From positions 89,287,741 to 89,351,740 of the forward strand of contig CM041465.1 in the NCBI GenBank assembly GCA_023213395.1: a stretch of 64,000 nucleotides of DNA, read 5' to 3'. Positions within the stretch are counted from its first letter, which is position 1; the number at the start of each line of letters is the position of its first letter. This document shows positions 46,761-63,260 of this stretch, one piece after another. Source of the DNA: Cycas panzhihuaensis. Lineage: Eukaryota > Cycadophyta. Position numbers and translations under genes: made by a program. The notes beneath the pieces were generated by a model, which saw only the letters and a list, made by a program, of their open reading frames with translations, had not been told where the DNA came from and did no database searches.

Positions 46761-47052
46761 TTTATTCAAAGTTAGGTTAGAAGAAGTTGTTGTAAGGAAA
46801 AAAACTAATAAAAAATTCTCCCTTAAGAATAAAATTGAGATCTAGGAAATAACTTTCATCCAACAAAATTGTGAATCAACCATCAGAATAATAGTAGATA
46901 TATTCCATCGTATTAACTCTATTAACAATGATTTAACATAGATAAAAAGGGATATTCAATTGCTTTCAAATACTATCCTAAGAAGGAAAAAGAATATAGG
47001 TCCAATCATACATCGGGAATAAGAAGAGTACATAGAAGAAAAAGAAGGAGAT

Positions 47053-47990
47053 ATGGGGGACCAATCTAGTCCTAGACTCAATATAAAGAAATCCCTTCTA
47101 GAAAAGTTTGACCCAAAAAATCCAAGGACATTCACAATTGGATTTTATAATTAGAGATCTACTTCTAGTTAGCCCTCATGACCACCAATGAGAAGCTAAT
47201 TATTTCTACTCTGCATCTTTATAGAAAAACCCTAAAGTAGTATCACTAGTGACAAAGGTTTTATGAAGGGACAAGCCATTTTAATTAGAGTTTCTTAAAG
47301 ATGATTATAATTGAGCAATATGAAGATACTTATAACATAGATCACTTTTCTCAACTCACCAGACTATAATAAATGAGATTAGTACAAGATTTTATAAAAT
47401 AATTTCAAGCTTTACATAACTTGGTGGAAATTAATATTAGTAAGGAGTAGCTAATTGATTTACATATTACAAGGCTTAAAGGGAATGTTAAGTACCGCCT
47501 AAAGACTTTAGATGTAAGCTTTCTTAGTAAAATTATTCAATAAGCCTGAAACATTGAAGCTGAATTTAGAGAGAGTAGGCAAATTTTTATTTGATGATTT
47601 GAGCTACCTAGATGTCCTAGCCAACAATTCCAACCCAATTGGACTCAATTGGGAGTGAAAGTTAGGGCTACCACTACCAAGAAAAAAGAAGATCATATAT
47701 CACAGGTTGATCATATTAGGAATGGATCTTATTTTTAATGCAAAGAAAAATATAATAAAGATCATAAACATCCTACTAGGAAAATGTTTATGATAAATGA
47801 TGAGGAAGAAAATATATCAAAGAGAATAGATAAAGAAATTTTAAATGAAGAAGTTAGAGCAAATGAAAATGAAGTAGAGATTGATGACCTCCTAAATACT
47901 AATCCAGAGAAAATCTAGATTTCACTCTAGGTAGTTACCAAGGAGGTTCACGTAACTCAAACCCTACAGTTTTTAAGAGTAATAAAAAAT
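47053..47990 (+). pseudogene. gag: Chromovirus gag
   Basis: A coding start near the ATG at 47053 (MGDQSSPRLNIKKS). A heavily mutated capsid region follows, with frameshifts. The nucleocapsid part near 47730-47790 is CKEKYNKDHKHPTRKMFMI, the compact knuckle-to-protease linker usual in chromoviruses (C..C...-.GH.C...Q..ML), with key residues lost. An acidic linker follows into protease. Frame loss is greater here than in the copia elements. Confidence 0.68.
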
Positions 47991-49026
47991 GTAGAAATCT
48001 TGATTCTAGTTGATAACGGGAATATTCACAATTTTATAAACCAACCTATGGTAGAAAAACTAAGGTTCCAGATCAAGCCACTAAATGTTTTTCAAGTGGC
48101 TAGTGCCAATGGGAGAACCATGCCTTGTAAAGGATATTGCTAATAGGTAAATTTATAAATTATAGATTATGCCACCATATCCTATATATTCACCATGCCA
48201 ATTAGAGGCACTGATGTTATTCTAGGAATTCAATGGTTGCAAACTTTAGACAACATTGTAACCAACTATATAACAAGATTCATGTGCTTCCACTAGAAGG
48301 GTTGTAAATACAAATTATAGGCTCTAGATATACCACCTACATAGTTGGAGTTATCCCAACGAATGGAGAAATTACTATGGAAGAACCCTACCTCCTTCAT
48401 GCTCTCTTATTATAAATTAATAATAGAAGAAGTCTTGACCAAAGTCTAGGTCCTCATTGATCAGTATAGTTAGGTGTTTGAAGAACTTCCTCCAGAATTA
48501 CCCCTAAGTCATGTGTATGAGTATACTATCAAACTTATACCATAATTAACTCTAGTTGACATTCAACCATAACATCATCTATTTTACTTTAAATGGAAAG
48601 TTGAGTGCATTATATATGAACTCCTCTAATAGGGTATCATTATTTTGAGCACCAGTTAGTTTACTTCTCTAGTTGTTCTTTCTAAGAAAAAAGAAATATC
48701 CTATTAAATGTGTATAGATTATTGGGATTTGAATAAGCTAACCATTAAGAATAGATATCTCATTTTTGATATAAATGATTTATTAGATGAATTACATGGG
48801 GCGAGATATATCTCTAAAACTAACCTATGGTCTAGATATTATTAAATCTACATCAAGGCTAAAGACACCCACAAAATTATGTTTGGTACTCATGAGGGAT
48901 TATTCAAAATTTGAGTAATGCCTTTTGGATTAATTAATGCTTTAACAACTTTTTAGAGTACCATGAACTAGATTCTCAAGCTATATATATAGAAGTTTAT
49001 TTTGGTTTTCTTTGATGACATCTTGA
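47991..49026 (+). pseudogene. pol: Chromovirus protease and RT, part 1
   Basis: Protease: ILILVDNGNIHNFIN (usual D-S-G as D-N-G), then ANGRTMPCKGYC and GTDVILGIQWLQTLDNI. RT: FEELPPELPLSHVYEYTIKL, SKKKEISY*MCIDYWDLNKL, KNRYLIFDINDLLDELHGAR, KAKDTHKIMFGTHEGLF, VMPFGLINALTTF, and LVFFDDIL at its break. Copia-5 enters immediately after the FDDIL catalytic loop, at CTTGA. Stops at expected Gln, Arg and Trp codons. Confidence 0.88.
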
Positions 49027-49442
49027 TGTTAGCGATAGTTAACTTAGGTTAACTATAACTTAATGCTTTAATAGGGTTAAATAGTATGTGCAGGTGTGAT
49101 AGAAGGATGTGTGCATTTGTAAAAAGACATGATGAAGAGGCATGACTATACATGGTATCATTTTAAGATATATTTATTCATACCTCCTTGTTATTCCAAA
49201 CCATCAACTCAAAATCATTGCGATCTCATCATCTTCTCATGCTCCATCTCACCTCTAAAACACTATGTATTATTTTATATTTAATATATCAAATATTGTG
49301 CTAGTGGGTTTTCTCTCTCAAGAGTTTCCCATGATATATCTAGTGCTTGAGTCCCCTTATGCATGATCTTGGGGTATAATAGGCTTTGCCTCTAGTTGGG
49401 TTGACAGCCAACCTGCAACCTGCACATACACATACTCTCACA
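49027..49442 (+). repeat. 5' LTR of Copia-5
   Basis: TGTTAGCGAT...CTCTCACA, 416 bp. Includes GTTAACTTAGGTTAACTATAAC near its start, which is nearly palindromic. Confidence 0.92.
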
Positions 49443-49455
49443 TGGTATTAGAGCC
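49443..49455 (+). promoter_or_regulatory. Copia-5 primer binding site
   Basis: TGGTATTAGAGCC directly follows the LTR; one C-to-T change from TGGTATCAGAGCC. Confidence 0.88.
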
Positions 49456-49819
49456 TGAGGAAGTAAGGAACAATGTTAGAACTTAGATCTAAGACTGAAA
49501 TGAGTGAATTTATTACTAACTAAGCAAATTTAGAGATTTGAGATAATAGATTAAGTTGATATTAAGAATAGTAGTCATCCAGAGTTGTAAAATGCATTGG
49601 ACACCTCATATACTTATGGCACTAACACTGGAAGTTGAACTTTAATGGAAGATGTACAATGACATTGAGCCTAGATTGAGATCATAGAAATAGTATTTGA
49701 GAAATTTTAAAGGTACTAGCACCGTTTGTTTATATTGGGTCCCAATTTCAATCTTTACAATAAAGAATAGTCTGGTGACTATTAAAAAAAAATTGTACCC
49801 TTTCTAAAAGTGTTGTAAC

Positions 49820-53780
<3,961 letters not shown>

Positions 53781-54600
53781 ATGGACCTCAAGATGACCCT
53801 GTTGCTAAAAGTAATCTTTGATGGCACTAACTTCGAGGAGTAAAAGTCCAACATAGAACTTATGCTGATGGTCAAGGTGTTTTGGGACCTAACTTGCGAG
53901 GCTCCATGAAAGAGAAAGAAAGGGAAACCTAATGTTGCACTAGATAAACTCACACAGAGAAAGTAACTTCATGCCACCAGTCTACTAAAGCTCTTACTTA
54001 CCCTAGATCAAAGAGCACTCGTCCACAAGTTGAATATTCCACATGACATTTAACAAACCCTTTATGACATGTTTGAATAAAAGAAGACAAATAATTTATC
54101 ATCTTATTAGGTGAACTATTCAATTCTTGCATTGAGGATGAGAGCAACATCATCACCTACTTGAAAAAGTTGATTGATATTAGGAATAAGCTGGAGGGAA
54201 TAGAAGAAGACTTGATTAGTAATAAAATCCTATTTGAAATTATAATGAACACATTGCCATCAACCTACAACACCTTTCAGACCATGTCTAACATTGACAA
54301 TATTTTGCAAGTTACCTCATTTCAAAAGTTGAAAGAGCTACTTCTTGTAGAGGAAGTTAAGCTTAAACATCATGGGTTTGTAGTTTCTAATGATACTAGT
54401 CATGCCATATCCTCAAAAGTTTAGAAGAATGAGGATGAATATAGGGATAAACATTCACATGAAGAGGTCAACAACAAAGGGAAGAAGAAGAAATATAATA
54501 CTTCATGTACCTACTACAAAAAGATGGGCCATAGAGAAAAGGACTGCTAGGTAAGGAAAAAGAACTTAAGGCAAACTAATGGAAAGGAGAAAATTACAAT
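53781..54600 (+). pseudogene. gag: Copia-5 gag
   Basis: The ATG at 53781 gives MDLKMTLLLKVIFDGTNFEE with a TAG where Trp is expected, then LDQRALVHKLNIPHDI. A one-base shift near 54100 leads into a second frame. There EDESNIITYLKKLIDIRNKL, LISNKILFEIIMNTLPSTY and FQKLKELLLVEEVKLK form the conserved middle of the copia UBN2/gag domain. The knuckle near 54506-54550 is CTYYKKMGHREKDC, CX2CX4HX4C with the second Cys as Tyr. From 54103 on, the frame is the one used by the rest of the element. Confidence 0.83.
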
Positions 54601-55200
54601 GTATTATGTGTGAGTATCAACTAACTCAGGCACACAACATATCTCTTCTAAAAGGTAAAGTTTTAATATGTTGAACCAAAATCTTAGCCAAATAGATGTC
54701 ATACTTGATAATGCTGATGTGGTACTAGTAAAAAATGCTAAAATAATCACAATGAAAGGTGGCTATCTTGAGAAGGTATAGTATATGCCTAGAATGAATC
54801 AAAATCTTTATTCTACTTAGGATACCTTGGTATACTCTCCCAAAGATAAGTTAGAAGTTAAAGATAAAGTGGCAGATGAAAATATATGTGAAAATCAAAT
54901 TAATTTCTTAAGGAGTAATCATAGAAAAGCTAACGACAACCACATTTCTAAGTTTTGTTCTAATCATGGTATTGAGTTAATCCTACATAATGGAGTTACC
55001 ACATGGAAAGTTGATACCTTGATTGACATTCCATTGTGTAAGGTGTAAACATAACATATCCCATTCAACTTTGGGATAGAAGATGTGAGAATTGCTGTTC
55101 ACATTGTGAACTAGATTCCAACCTCTACAGTTGAATGCATGATGCCATAGGAAAGATGGACTAGTCAAAAGCCTTCCATTAAAAAAATCTTAGGGTACAT
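54601..55200 (+). pseudogene. pol: Copia-5 protease relic and shortened integrase
   Basis: VSTNSGTQHISSKR near 54615 is a copia protease motif (D replaced by N), followed by DVILDNADVVLV and MPRMNQNLYS. Integrase is internally deleted. The zinc region and first catalytic motif are missing. FLRSNHRKANDNHISKFC near 54908-54960 corresponds to the second catalytic block (Asp now Asn), GIELILHNG to the next, and AVHIVN*IPTSTVECMMP near 55096-55150 to the core end. The integrase could not be active. Confidence 0.68.
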
Positions 55201-56245
55201 GTAAAATACACTAATCTCTGACAGACAAATAAAGGAATCTGACTATAGTCACATAAGTGCTTTTATGGAACATTATGGAAATAATCATAGACTATGGGAT
55301 TTGGTGATGTAAATTTTTTTTCATTGTCAGGATGTAGAAATCAATGAAGCCTTGACATACCAGTTTTATAAGCCTATGATAATAGATGTTTATTACCCCC
55401 CCTTCATGACATCTTTTAATCTTACAAAGGTCAAGCTTCAAGAGGAATATGAAGTAAAAGTTAGTGAAAAACACCAGTTACTCATTAAGGAGACAACAAC
55501 CTCCTCTAAGCCATTGTTGGCCATAATTAAGGATGTAACAGAAAGGCTGATTGAAACTCAAACTACTAGTTGACTTTAAATGATGAAAGTCATTTACGCC
55601 CATGTTCTTAATTCATTATGGCAAATGAATCCTTCCTAAAAAGTAGATATGGAGAAGGAAAAAAATTCTTTACATGGAAATATCCCTTCTATATTAATTG
55701 ACCTTTAGAGGATGATTGCACCTACTGATTAGAAGTCAGTGAACAGGTCAAATATAGTATCTACACTTAATGGAGACTCATATCAAAATAATATTTAGTC
55801 TACATTTCTTAACCTAGAATTAAGGAGATTATATCTGGTGCAAACCTCGGAGGTCGTTAAGAAAGGACATGATAAATAATTATGCTAGTTTAATTACACT
55901 AATGGTACATACCCTATGTTCAATTTGGACTCATCTTCAATTGATGGAATATTATGACCTATGGAAAAGGATCTTAATTCATGGGAAGAGTACCTGAAAG
56001 ATCAAGTATTAACATCAAAAGTAAGATACAAGCTGATTATTTAAAAGGTGTTTGATGAAATTAAGCTTTAAGTAGAATCTTCTTTGACCACTAACTGGGT
56101 TGTAAATTAATTCACAGAGCTATTAGATGAACGTCACTAGTCAATATTCAGTAAGATCATCCTTGAGGGGAGATCAATCTATAAGGATAGATCTCCTAAC
56201 TAATGGAGAAATTATTTTTGTTTCATCCCTTATTCGTATTAAGGG
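55201..56245 (+). pseudogene. Uncharacterised reading frame in Copia-5 in place of RT
   Basis: The frame that carries gag and the integrase relic continues through this region to the polypurine tract without a clear shift, broken only by stops (mostly TAG and TAA). Readable pieces include MTYQFYKPMIIDVYYPPFMT, KVKLQEEYEVKVSEKHQLL, ELRRLYLVQTSEVVKKGHDK and WEEYLKDQVLTSKVRYKLII. I recognise no copia RT or RNase H motif, nor any known domain. It is Lys/Glu-rich and looks soluble. It may be a captured host gene fragment, a lineage-specific accessory protein, or strongly diverged pol. Confidence 0.5.
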
Positions 56246-56249
56246 TGGA
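56240..56249 (+). promoter_or_regulatory. Polypurine tract of Copia-5
   Basis: TAAGGGTGGA directly before the 3' LTR, whose first dinucleotide has decayed from TG to TA. Confidence 0.75.
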
Positions 56250-56665
56250 TATTAGCAATAGTTAACTTAGGTTAATTATAACTTAATGCTTCATTAGGGT
56301 TAATTAGTATATGTAGGTGTGACAGAAGGATATGTCCATTTTTAAAAAGACATGACAAAGAGGCATAACCATATATGGTACCATTTTAAGGTATATTTAT
56401 TCATACCTCCTTGGTATTCCAAACCATTAACGCGAGATCAATATAATCTCATCATCTTCTCGTACTCCTTCTCACCTCTAAAATATAATGTATTATTTTA
56501 TATTTAATATATCAAATATTATGTTGGTGGGTTTTCTCTCTTGGGAGTTTCCCATGATATATCTGGTGTTTGAGTCCCCTTATGCATGATCTTGGCATGT
56601 AACAGTCTCTACCTCTGGTTCATTTGACACCCAACCTGTGACTTGCATATACACATACTCTCACA
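56250..56665 (+). repeat. 3' LTR of Copia-5
   Basis: 416 bp, same length as the 5' copy, ending CTCTCACA before CTTAA. Confidence 0.92.
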
Positions 56666-56670
56666 CTTAA

Positions 56671-58910
56671 TTTATAATACATCTTGGTAGGAGCATGTAG
56701 AGCATATTTGTACTCTTCTATAGCTCTTATAAGAACAATGATTATTTTCCAATAAGAACAAATATATGTTTGGTCAAACTAACTTGAAATATCTAGGTCA
56801 TATCATTACACTAGAAGGGGTTAAAATTAACCCAAAAAAATTGAAACAATCATAAAATGACCAACTCCAAAAAATGTAACTAGGATTCATAGATTTCTAG
56901 GAGCAATAGGATTCATATGCAAGTTCATTAAAGGGTATGCATATATAGCTATCCCTTTAATAGATTTGATAAAGAAAGATGTATTTATTTGGACCCAATA
57001 GGTAGAAGGATCTTTTTAGGAACTTAAGATAATAATGACCAAAGCTCCTATATTGGTAATACCTAACTTTTTCTAGTCATTCACTATTAAATGCAATGCA
57101 TCATGATTAGGAATAAGAGCAATACTTTTACAAGAGGGTGTCCATTAGCATATGAAAACATAACTTAACACCCATGAATGCCTCAAGCTAATTTCTAATA
57201 AGGAAATGTTAGTTATCATGCATGCCATACATCAATGGCAATAATATTTATTGGGTAATAAATTCATAGTCAAAATAGATCATGATAGCTTAAAATATTT
57301 TCTCATCCAAGCTTCATTATGAAATGAGTAATAAAAGTGGGTGAGAAAGTTATAGGCCTTCAATTTTTTGATCATCTATAAGAAAGGGAAAGAAAATGTT
57401 ATTGAAGATGCTTTATCTAGGGTATTAATAGGAGATCATAAAGATGACCAATCTTCCTTACTAAACATTACTATAATCATTCCTAAATGGATCAAAGAGT
57501 TAGTTTGCAATTATACCAATGATGCTATATCTCAAAAAACTTTATAAGGGATAAAAAAAGGAAACTATACCAAGTATATTCTTTGTGGGAGATTAATCTT
57601 AAGGAAAGGGAAGGTACTAGTTCCCATAATTGACGTAATAAAAATAAAGATTTTAGAAGAAGCACATTATTTTATAATTGAGGGCCACATTAGAATCGAT
57701 AAAACCTATCAATATATTTGGGATAATTTTTTATAGAAAGGAATGAAAACTAAAATATAAAAATTCATAGTAGAATGTGATGTTTTCCAAGGAACAAAAG
57801 TGAAAATCAAAAGATTCATGGCTTGCTTCAACCATTGTATATTCTAGAGCAAATGTGGGAAAAGATACACATGGATTTTATCACAGGACTTCCTAAATTA
57901 GAAGGACAAGATGTCATCTTCATATTGGTTAATCAATTGACAAAATATCTCATTTTTGGGGCACATAAACAATTATAAAGGTGCCTAAGATAGTAGAATT
58001 ATTTATCAAGAGAATTTATTGCCTCCATGGTTTTTTGAAAATAATTATCAACAATCATGATCATAAGTTTACAAGCAATTTTTAGCAAGAATTATTCAAG
58101 TTGGTAGGTATCAAATTAAAATTGAGTATAATATATCACCCATAAATTAACAAATAAATTAAGATGATCAATAAATGACTTGAAGGTTACCTATAGAATT
58201 TCATGGTGGATAGACTTCACTAATGGCTTAAATGGTTTCATTTGGCTGAATGGTGGTATACCACCACTTACCATACTAGGCAAGATGACTCTATTCTAAA
58301 CCCTATATGGGTTTGAACCACCCTCAATTTTTAATTAGACAAGGCCCTCCAAAGTCTAGGTAGTTGAAGAACAACAATAATAGATATAGCAAATGCTAGA
58401 GGTTTTAAAGGACAACCTAAATTTAGCTTAGAATAAAACATAATAGTAGGTAGATCTCCATAAAATATAAATATCCTTTATGCCAAGAGATTGGACATTT
58501 CTTCATTTACAACCATACAAATAAACTAGCTTAAAGTAAGCAAGGTGGTGCAAGTTACAATTTAAATTCTTTGGGCCTTACAAAGTTTTGGCAAAAATTG
58601 GTGAAATAGCATATCAATTAGAGCTTTCTCCTACCAACTGCATTCAAAATACATTTCATGTTTCTTGTCTAAAAAGAAAGCTTGGGGAAGGAGTTGTGAT
58701 TTAAATAGATCTTCCTATATTAGATAATGAAGGAAAAATAGTAGTAGAACTATAAGGTATTCTATAAGTTTGCACCAAAAGACTACATTTTAGAGAGATA
58801 AAGAAATACCTTATTAAGTGGAATACATGTGATAATAATGATGCCGCTTGGGAGATAGAATAATAGCTACAATAATATCCTAACTTGCTTATGCTTTGAG
58901 GGAAAAGGAT
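56671..58910 (+). pseudogene. pol: Chromovirus pol, part 2: RT end, RNase H, integrase, chromodomain
   Basis: RT resumes with W*EHVEHI and NKYMFGQTNLKYLGHIIT. RNase H: APILVIPNFF, CNAS (usual CDAS), ISNKEMLVIMHAIHQWQ, IDHDSLKYFLIQ, and IYKKGKENVIEDALSRV near 57375-57425. Integrase: zinc-region relic (HYFIIEGHIRIDKTY ... ECDVF), core WEKIHMDFITGLPKLEGQDV near 57850-57910, then a shifted DHKFTSNF and a YHP relic near 58135. The C-terminal module runs 58560-58680 (KVLAKIGEIAYQLELSP-like, FHVSCLKRKL). The tail near 58795-58900 (REIKKYLIKWNTCDNNDAAW EIE) has the KYL(I/V)KW...AAWE pattern of a group II chromodomain. Frameshifts and stops throughout. Confidence 0.87.
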
Positions 58911-58929
58911 AATTTTAAGAGGAGGGATT
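58911..58929 (+). promoter_or_regulatory. Polypurine tract of the chromovirus
   Basis: AATTTTAAGAGGAGGGATT ends directly at the 3' LTR start; AGAGGAGGGATT is a standard Ty3 polypurine tract. Confidence 0.88.
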
Positions 58930-59445
58930 TGTAGCAATCCAAACATCCTAGAAAGTTACATGGTTGATTTTATTTTATGTAGGAAAATTGATTTTAATTA
59001 AGGAAAGTTTAGTCTCATTATTATCATTAATTATGGATAACTTTAAGACTACATTTTAGATGACTTTATGTAGGGTTTTAGCTAGCCATCTCATGGGTAA
59101 TTTGAGAAATTATTTAAAGAGGATATTGGGTGGTATTATGGCATCACTTGAGCACTTTGTTAACTACTATTAGCTTGGCCTTTGGGCAACAATCTTGGAG
59201 GGCACCTCACCTCAAAGAAGAATCATAATTTCAGACTTGCTACCAAGTGGCTTAGGTAATATTATATGTATTAAATTGTCATCAATTTATTCTATTTACC
59301 TTTTGTAATTATATACTTTGTACTGTTATTGTATTTCTCCTTTATTGTTATAAATTACCCTTTTATTAGTATATTTTTGGAGTTAATCTATCATTAGAGT
59401 GGAGTAATAGGCATTACCATACCCCACATTGTAAATATTACTACA
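58930..59445 (+). repeat. 3' LTR of the chromovirus
   Basis: 516 bp, starts TGTAGCAATCC, ends CTACA before TAGGA. Confidence 0.9.
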
Positions 59446-59450
59446 TAGGA

Positions 59451-60288
59451 TAATTATTGTATATGAAACCCCTATTCATATTATTCTCTTATGTTACTTA
59501 AGCTTATTATGGAGTTAAACATAATTGGTAAGTATCATGTTGACTTACCTTCTTTAAGTTATTTTTCAAAAGGATTTTGGTACATGTTTGGTTTACTAGT
59601 AGCTAAAGATATTCATGTGTATGTTAATAATCAAACTTATGCTTGTTCAAGTAAATATGGTGGAAGGCTATCCACTTACACCTCTATATATTCTTTTTCT
59701 ATTATTGATGATTGGGTTATTATGGTTTTAATATTATCATTATTTTGTTCCTTACTACTAAGGTATACATTTATGGACAACTTTCCCTTTGAGTACTAGT
59801 TTTAATAATTTCACTTTAAAATTTCCTTTAGTTTATATCAAATACTAAAAACTAAAACAAATAGGAAAAATAAAAATCCTTATAAAAATTTAAAAAAATC
59901 CAACTTATAAAATCTAGCACATTTTGATTTGGTTGAGTCCACATGAGCTTGATTAATACAGAGACAAGATTTGTAAATATAAATAGTGATAATTTTATTT
60001 CTAATAATTTCATTTCTACTTTGTTTTTAATAAATATAGATGGTTTATTTACTATACAAATCTTGTTATTTTTGACATATATTTTTGTATCACTCAATGA
60101 AATTTCCCTTATAAAAGTAATTGAATACTTTTACGTACTAGTTTTCTTAACTTATTATTACTCTTGTGGGAAATGGAAAATTGATAATTTATATAATTGA
60201 CTCTCATGCTTCTTCTTGATATATATATCATCATCACAATCATAAAAAAATTCATTGATAAAATCATGTATCTTTATCCTATGCTTCA
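59451..60288. other. Anonymous sequence right of the chromovirus
   Basis: Continues the sequence that ends at 46244. A 102-codon frame at 59491-59799 has no recognised domain and no gene signals. Otherwise AT-rich. Confidence 0.4.
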
Positions 60289-60720
60289 TCTTTTCCATAC
60301 TTCTTCATAGGCTTTTATTTTATTTTGCTATTAAACACTATCTTGGTTTATCTTCTTAGTAATTTTATGCTTAGATTATTAGAATTAAGTTTCATATAGG
60401 ATAAAATTGGGTTAGTGATATGTGAAGTCATCATTAGAATGATGACATGTGTTAGGATCCACATAAGTCATTAATTAACTTATGATGTGTCAAGGTAGTT
60501 GCAATCTTTTCCATACTTCTTCATAGGCTTTTATTTTATTTTGCTATTAAACACTATCTTGGTTTATCTTCTTAGTAATTTTATGCTTAGATTATTAGAA
60601 TTAAGTTTCATATAGGATAAAATTGGGTTAGTGATATGTGAAGTCATCATTAGAATGATGACATGTGTTAGGATCCACATAAGTCATTAATTAACTTATG
60701 ATGTGTCAAGGTAGTTGCAA
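60289..60720. repeat. Perfect 216-bp tandem duplication
   Basis: 60289-60504 is repeated without any visible mismatch at 60505-60720. Each unit starts TCTTTTCCATAC and ends GGTAGTTGCAA. Each unit also contains an inverted pair, AAGTCATCATT.GAATGATGAC, and the palindrome-like AAGTCATTAATTAACTTATGA. Confidence 0.97.
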
Positions 60721-60915
60721 GTTCTAGATTGGATAATTACTAATCTTGCTTGTATTTTTACATGTACATAGTTGTATTGTATCATTACATTGAGTCATTC
60801 CTAATGAATGGGAATCACTATTAAATGTAGATAAATTCTACCAAATTAAACTTGTTTTATTGCATTTAATATTGATTCCATTTAAATCATTAAAATTTAT
60901 ATGTGGTATTAGAGC
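60721..60915 (+). repeat. LTR end and primer-site relic
   Basis: TGGTATTAGAGCTAAGG at 60904-60920 resembles a copia primer site (TGGTATCAGAGC). The upstream sequence, which includes the tandem duplication, may therefore be a 5' LTR (a TGTGTTAGGATCC string occurs in each repeat unit). No partner LTR in the window, and the CA end is not preserved. Confidence 0.4.
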
Positions 60916-60920
60916 TAAGG

Positions 60921-62821
60921 AATTTATAAGTTTTCAATTAACTTTATACATATAATGTGTGGAATCAATTAGTTTATAGGAGATTTTAGTCTTAGGATTT
61001 ACACTAATTATGCTATGAAATTATAAGAAACAACTTATCTTATGGGGAATTTCAATGTATTTAGCTTCATTCCATGGTAAGCTTAGTAATGGGGGTTTAA
61101 TATAGATACTAAATTCTAAGGTTTGTACTCTATAATCTTTGATATGATGTTTCTCCAAGTCTAGTGGATCATTGGAGTTAGGTTAAATTAATAGGCTGAC
61201 ACTTATCTTCATTACTAATGGAAAGGTGCATGACTTAGATGCCATTCACGATAGAAGTATATGACATTGTAGGGATGTTCCAACTTATAGTTGCTTTCAA
61301 GGATAATAAAGGTACTCGATAGAAGGGGGATCTTCCATTCAGTCCTTTTAACACAGCTTGTAGTAGAGGATGCATTATTTTTCTCATGATATTATTAGTT
61401 AGATGGAATGAATATTAACTCACTTTAAAATAACTACGATTTGAAGCATTCTAACATGATCTATACCATTTTATTAACCAACAATTTAGAGAGTACAACA
61501 ACAAGCTTGTGAACAAAACATTACAAAAGATGCATGGTATAATATTTATAGATGAATGCAAGAATCTAGACAAGACACCCAAATGTAAAAAAGCTAGTAT
61601 GAAGGTAGAAAATTAAAAAATGTTGCCAAAATTTAAGAGAGATTGAAATATAATTTATATATGCTTATGAAACATTGAAGTAGATGTTTCTAGGGAGATG
61701 AATTAGATGTGAGAACACCTCACTATATTTCCATTGAATAAGGTTGATTACTTAAAATGCTAAATACTATATAGAGAAGATGGTAAAGGATCAACAAAGA
61801 AGATGATGCTAAAACTTGATGGCAAAGATAGAGCTAAAACAAATTACTTGAAGATGAATGCATGAACTAGGCAAGCACATGAATTGAATCAATAAAGAAA
61901 ATTAAGTGATCGAATCATATAACATACAGGAAATTCCCCATATAACACATAATTCTTAGGATTAAAAGAATTATATCTTTTGTAATGTTTGGTGAGGTTA
62001 AAATATTTTAAATTATTAGTTGAAGTCTACCGTTTTAGCCCCTAATGAGATGGACCTCGATCATATTAAGTAAAATGTGTTGAGTTAGCTTATGGCTTAT
62101 TAAGGAGCATGATTAAAAAATAGGTTCCATATTTATAAAGGAGTTTTATGTGATCTTTTAATTGGGCATTATCACATGGTGATTTTTTGGCTCCTTGCAT
62201 GGTGATCAAGATTTTTTGTATTTTGTTGGTGCTCTATGTAGCGATTAAAGGCCCTACAAACTTCATATTTTAATAAAATAAACGTGTGTTCTGTTAGAGT
62301 TATTTAAAGCCTATATTATTATGTGTTTTTATGTAGATTTGTATTACTTTTCCCATTAAAATAAGTGAATGTTTTTTTCTTCCATTATAAAATGTTACCT
62401 TAGAAGACCTATTATAACTATTAGAAATTAAAAATGTAATACATACAAGAAATATAATGGTGAGTTAAAGATATGATAATAAGCTCATAAAAGATGAAGT
62501 TTGTACAATAAATAAATACCAGATATGAAGAATTGGCCAAAACTAAAATTAGAAAGAATAATAAGGTATATACTTCTATTACATGCTCACCATTAGTGAG
62601 AGAACCTCATTGGTTAATCTAGAGGTGGAACACATCTCTATGTGGCCTACAACCTCCAATATAAAATATAAATAATGTAGAGAGAGATTACATGAGGATA
62701 ATTATATAATTGGGTATTACACCCAATATTTTTCCCTTGTAATAGTCAATTACATAATGGATTGTCACATTAAATAATAAGTTTTGAGTTTTTGAATGAA
62801 AGTTGAATCAAATATTTCTAC
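60921..62821. other. AT-rich DNA, nothing recognised
   Basis: Possibly the decayed interior of the element whose primer-site relic is at 60904. No gag or pol motif could be read with confidence. Confidence 0.35.
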
Positions 62822-63260
62822 AATAGTATAAAGAGCCACTTATATGCATATGAAGCAAAGTCCATCTACCATAATACATGGGTAACTAGCCACTGGAATC
62901 ACCAATTGAGTAGGAACTACATTTGTATATATGGTTCAATTAACGCTAACAAGAATAGCTATAAAATAGTCCCACCCCTTGCTTATATAAGAATACAAAC
63001 AATCTTCAAATAAAAAATGCCAAGTCTTCAAATAAATTAAATCATAACCTATTATAATAGTATAATGAGCAACTAATGTCCATATGAATAGAACACCATC
63101 TACTAGAATGTATGGGTCACTAGTTGCTGTAACTGCTAGTTGAATAGAATGTTCCTTTATGTACATGGTTCTATTGGTGTTAATAAGAGTAGCTGTAAAA
63201 TGGTCCCACCCCTTACTTATATGGGAATGTAAGCAGTTTTAAAAGGCCTCTATGGCTTCA
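62822..63260. repeat. Diverged tandem pair of about 200 bp
   Basis: 62840-63015 and about 63078-63245 share, in the same order, CCATCTAC.A.AAT..ATGGGT, TAGTTG...T.G..., TATATGGTTC.ATT and AAAATAGTCCCACCCCTT.CTTATAT. The two copies are clearly diverged. Confidence 0.7.

Noticed and set aside
59491-59799. 102-codon plus-strand frame with hydrophobic stretches, possible host membrane protein
   Set aside because: No recognised motif, AT-biased composition favouring Phe/Leu/Ile, and it continues a sequence split by the chromovirus; no gene signals.
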